Position numbers and translations under genes: made by a program | In this document: piece after piece, positions 4,731-6,653 of the stretch | Layout of the letters: each line of letters begins with the position of its first letter | How positions within the stretch are numbered: the stretch's first letter is position 1 | DNA from: Alkalinema sp. CAN_BIN05 | GTDB lineage: Bacteria; Cyanobacteriota; Cyanobacteriia; Leptolyngbyales; Leptolyngbyaceae | Direction: 5' to 3' | DNA length: 6,653 nucleotides | Assembly: GCA_026786325.1 (NCBI GenBank) | Contig: JAJAYH010000080.1 | Location: 1 to 6,653, forward strand | The notes under the pieces: generated by a model | Database searches by the model: none | Seen by the model: only the letters and a program-made list of their open reading frames with translations | Told to the model about the DNA's origin: nothing

Positions 4731-6512
4731 TTATTTCAAACCTATAACTATAGTTCCTTTTGCAATACTTTCAGAATCATTTAATCCACTAGATTCTGAT
4801 GCACTAGATTCTAATGAACTGATGGTTAATGATTTAAAATGAGTCACGATCGGTTGTGCTAAAACTTCAATCAAGCGAAGTCCCGGTATTTGTTTTTCAA
4901 GTAATGGCTGAACTGTATTCCAATCGACATAGGCATAGCCTTGATTTCTATTGTCAATCTCGCGGGTTGCCAAAGTCCAGTCTGAACTTTGATTCAGTGT
5001 TTTTTCCGATTTATTGGCTAAATTTTCTAGCATTTTCAATGATGTGGAAAATACTTCATAATTACCGATTGTTGTATGAGCTACGATCGTATTCGCCGCT
5101 AGTTGTGTATTCTGACTTGATGAAAGTTGGGTCCAAGCCTGCACGGTTTGATCTCCCAACTTCACTGCACCAATCGTCAATCCCCGATCGCGAGCAATAT
5201 CATCTAATTTGGCGATCCCTTGTTCAATTTCTTGACCATCTTGTTTTACTGCAAATACCCACTGTATCGGCTGATTAGATTTGATGGGCGCTATTGCAAA
5301 TCCATAGTCTCCCTTGCCCCATTGAAATATATCTTGAATCAAATTTAATTGCGATTGCGCCGCTAAGCTTTGCAGTGCTTGGGTTTGTAACGTTTCTAAT
5401 GCAGGATATCCTCTCACCGTATTGGAGATAGTCGGCCAAAGTTCAGCAAGATTATTCCCTACAGCCACAGCCATACTCCGATCGGGTAATACTTTAAGAA
5501 TATCTAGTGTTCTAGTCTTAGTTTGAATGACTTTAGTTTGAACAGTCTGACGATCGGACTCTGGACTCAACTGATCATCCGGGACTAGTACCGTATCTAA
5601 AATTAAACCCGATCGGCTGCCGCGCAATCCCATAGCCATCGTACTGTAGGTAATCGGAGACACTGTGGGCAATTGGAGGAGCGATCGAACAATAGAATCA
5701 TCCCCCGTTAAAGCCGTGAATTTGGGAAGATTTATGTATAAAGTACCTAAATGCTTAGAATCGATCGCCCCTAATGCACGTTGATATTGGGTATTGCCCC
5801 GTAAATTTAATCTGGGGACTTGAACATTGTTAATGGCATTTTTCAGTACTTTAGGACTATTAGCAAACAAAACATACTGATTCCCCACGATCGCACTCGC
5901 CAATGTAAACGGAACATCAGACAATTGCACTACCGATTTTTTGACCTGACCATTCTTGACTTGACTATTCTTGACTTGACCATAAGTAATCTCGCTGCCT
6001 TGATAGGTTTCAGTTTGTTGTGTAACGGCGGATCGAACTCGCCAAAACTCACGCAAAAAAGCACGGGACGCGCTCGCATCATTAGTTTTTAGTGCCAACA
6101 AATAACCGGGCTGACGACCATCGGCCAACGTCCGATCGACATCACGGGACGTAACCGCTAGGGTTAATTCATCGCCCAACCACGGCATAATGTTGGTTTT
6201 GTAATCCAACGCCCCAAGCCCCAATAGACTATCGCGTAAATTTTCCAGATCGCCTTGAGTTTTAGACTTACCAAAATTCAATAGCGCGGGCGAAACTGAC
6301 AGCAGCCGATCGGGATTAACCGTCAAGGACAAACTAATGGGGGCATCCTTCGCGACAAAAATACTAGTCGTCAGATTGGGACTGCCGCTCAGTGATTTAT
6401 TCAGCGATTTAAACGGGTCATAGCTTTTACTCCATGCCACGCCTGCGATTAACAGAACCAATGGAATGACAATTGCAGCGAGGAGAACAGTTGAAATCGA
6501 TCGGCGTTTCAT
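4731..6512 (-). CDS. Membrane-anchored DUF3352 protein
   Basis: The protein has 593 residues from the ATG at 6512. It has a signal-anchor or signal peptide (MKRRS, then a hydrophobic stretch at about 6-27) and a long soluble extracytoplasmic region. Segments such as PWLGDELTLAV, GYLLALKT, PFTLASAIVGNQYVLFANSP, GTLYINLPKF and QGYAYVDWN fit the cyanobacterial DUF3352 family, whose function is unknown. An in-frame ATG at 6581 would add 23 residues before the signal. I prefer 6512 because the KRR-hydrophobic start is then placed normally, though neither start has a strong Shine-Dalgarno. The region around residues 178-192 carries a short polar repeat (QVKN three times, encoded by 5941-5985). The last residues are followed after 10 nt by the tsaC-type gene, so the two are probably one transcript. 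No cysteine-based lipobox is seen, so a lipoprotein is unlikely. Confidence 0.82.
   Translation of the reverse strand: MKRRSISTVLLAAIVIPLVLLIAGVAWSKSYDPFKSLNKSLSGSPNLTTSIFVAKDAPISLSLTVNPDRLLSVSPALLNFGKSKTQGDLENLRDSLLGLGALDYKTNIMPWLGDELTLAVTSRDVDRTLADGRQPGYLLALKTNDASASRAFLREFWRVRSAVTQQTETYQGSEITYGQVKNSQVKNGQVKKSVVQLSDVPFTLASAIVGNQYVLFANSPKVLKNAINNVQVPRLNLRGNTQYQRALGAIDSKHLGTLYINLPKFTALTGDDSIVRSLLQLPTVSPITYSTMAMGLRGSRSGLILDTVLVPDDQLSPESDRQTVQTKVIQTKTRTLDILKVLPDRSMAVAVGNNLAELWPTISNTVRGYPALETLQTQALQSLAAQSQLNLIQDIFQWGKGDYGFAIAPIKSNQPIQWVFAVKQDGQEIEQGIAKLDDIARDRGLTIGAVKLGDQTVQAWTQLSSSQNTQLAANTIVAHTTIGNYEVFSTSLKMLENLANKSEKTLNQSSDWTLATREIDNRNQGYAYVDWNTVQPLLEKQIPGLRLIEVLAQPIVTHFKSLTISSLESSASESSGLNDSESIAKGTIVIGLK
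5941..5985 (-). repeat. Three 15-bp tandem repeats inside the DUF3352 gene
   Basis: The units at 5941-5955, 5956-5970 and 5971-5985 follow the pattern TTGAC(C/T)TGAC(C/T)AT and differ from each other at only a few bases. On the coding strand they give three copies of a Gln-Val-Lys-(Asn/Lys) pentapeptide in a polar loop. Being a multiple of three, copy-number change here keeps the frame. Confidence 0.85.
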
Positions 6513-6612
6513 AGGTGGCCATCCAGACAAATCCGCTTTTATCGCCCCTATTGTCTCACGGGGTCGAATCCAGTTCACCATAAATTCCCACTTCTATCCA
6601 TAATTCGTAACC

Positions 6613-6653
6613 TCAATGGCTATATTTGAGACGATCGGCATCTTCGGCTGTTC
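6613..6653 (-). CDS. Possible 3' end of an upstream gene (partial)
   Basis: On the minus strand one frame enters from the right edge and encodes TAEDADRLKYSH before a TGA at 6615-6613. Its composition resembles a real protein C-terminus and it uses the GATCG-rich codons common here. It lies 100 nt before the DUF3352 start at 6512. Twelve residues are too few to identify a family, and another frame is also open until further downstream, so this is tentative. Confidence 0.25.
   Translation of the reverse strand, partial: TAEDADRLKYSH

Noticed and set aside
4856..5278. 140-codon plus-strand frame (and a similar one at 5820-6092)
   Set aside because: Both are antisense to the DUF3352 gene and have no recognisable domain or ribosome-binding site.

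Overview
The window looks like cyanobacterial chromosome. The palindrome GCGATCGC (HIP1) and its core GATCG/CGATC are over-represented, most clearly on the right-hand side, and the gene families are typical of cyanobacteria: DUF4870/Tic20-like membrane proteins, a DUF3352 protein, a stand-alone two-domain SagB/ThcOx-type oxidoreductase, and a one-TM proline-rich protein with a YRDGYV-type motif. The genus cannot be named from this sequence.

The right half (about 2280-6653) is an ordinary run of minus-strand genes. In transcription order these are a possible gene end at the window edge, a membrane-anchored DUF3352 protein (start 6512), a TsaC/YrdC-type threonylcarbamoyl-AMP synthase 10 nt after it, and after 108 nt a SagB/ThcOx-type nitroreductase (ATG at 3955). 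The nitroreductase reading frame is broken by a single in-frame TGA at 3809-3811. Next come a small imperfect hairpin, a TATAAT -10 box (2332-2337) and an intact SHOCT+DUF4870 membrane protein gene (2279-1743).

The left part (1-1802) is rearranged. A direct repeat of at least 188 bp (1-188 and 1615-1802, one mismatch) flanks a block of about 1.36 kb (189-1549) that does not belong to the DUF4870 locus. The block begins inside a YghA-like short-chain dehydrogenase gene (only its first ~65 codons remain, minus strand). It carries one complete plus-strand gene (one-TM, proline-rich, 656-1273) and ends inside a [2Fe-2S] ferredoxin gene (first ~43 codons, cut just before the rest of the cysteine cluster). 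Its left junction lies exactly at a HIP1 octamer, where the dehydrogenase is fused in frame to the last 19 codons of a DUF4870 gene. Its right junction, near 1549/1550, cuts a second DUF4870 paralogue after its SHOCT domain.

The simplest reading is that two tandem DUF4870 paralogues were split by an inserted chromosomal fragment, with duplication of about 253 bp of target. This predicts that the partial paralogue running off the left edge is intact. I see no transposase, integrase, CRISPR array, RNA gene or RiPP precursor, and no convincing new multi-gene system. The unusual content is the rearrangement and the interrupted SagB gene.
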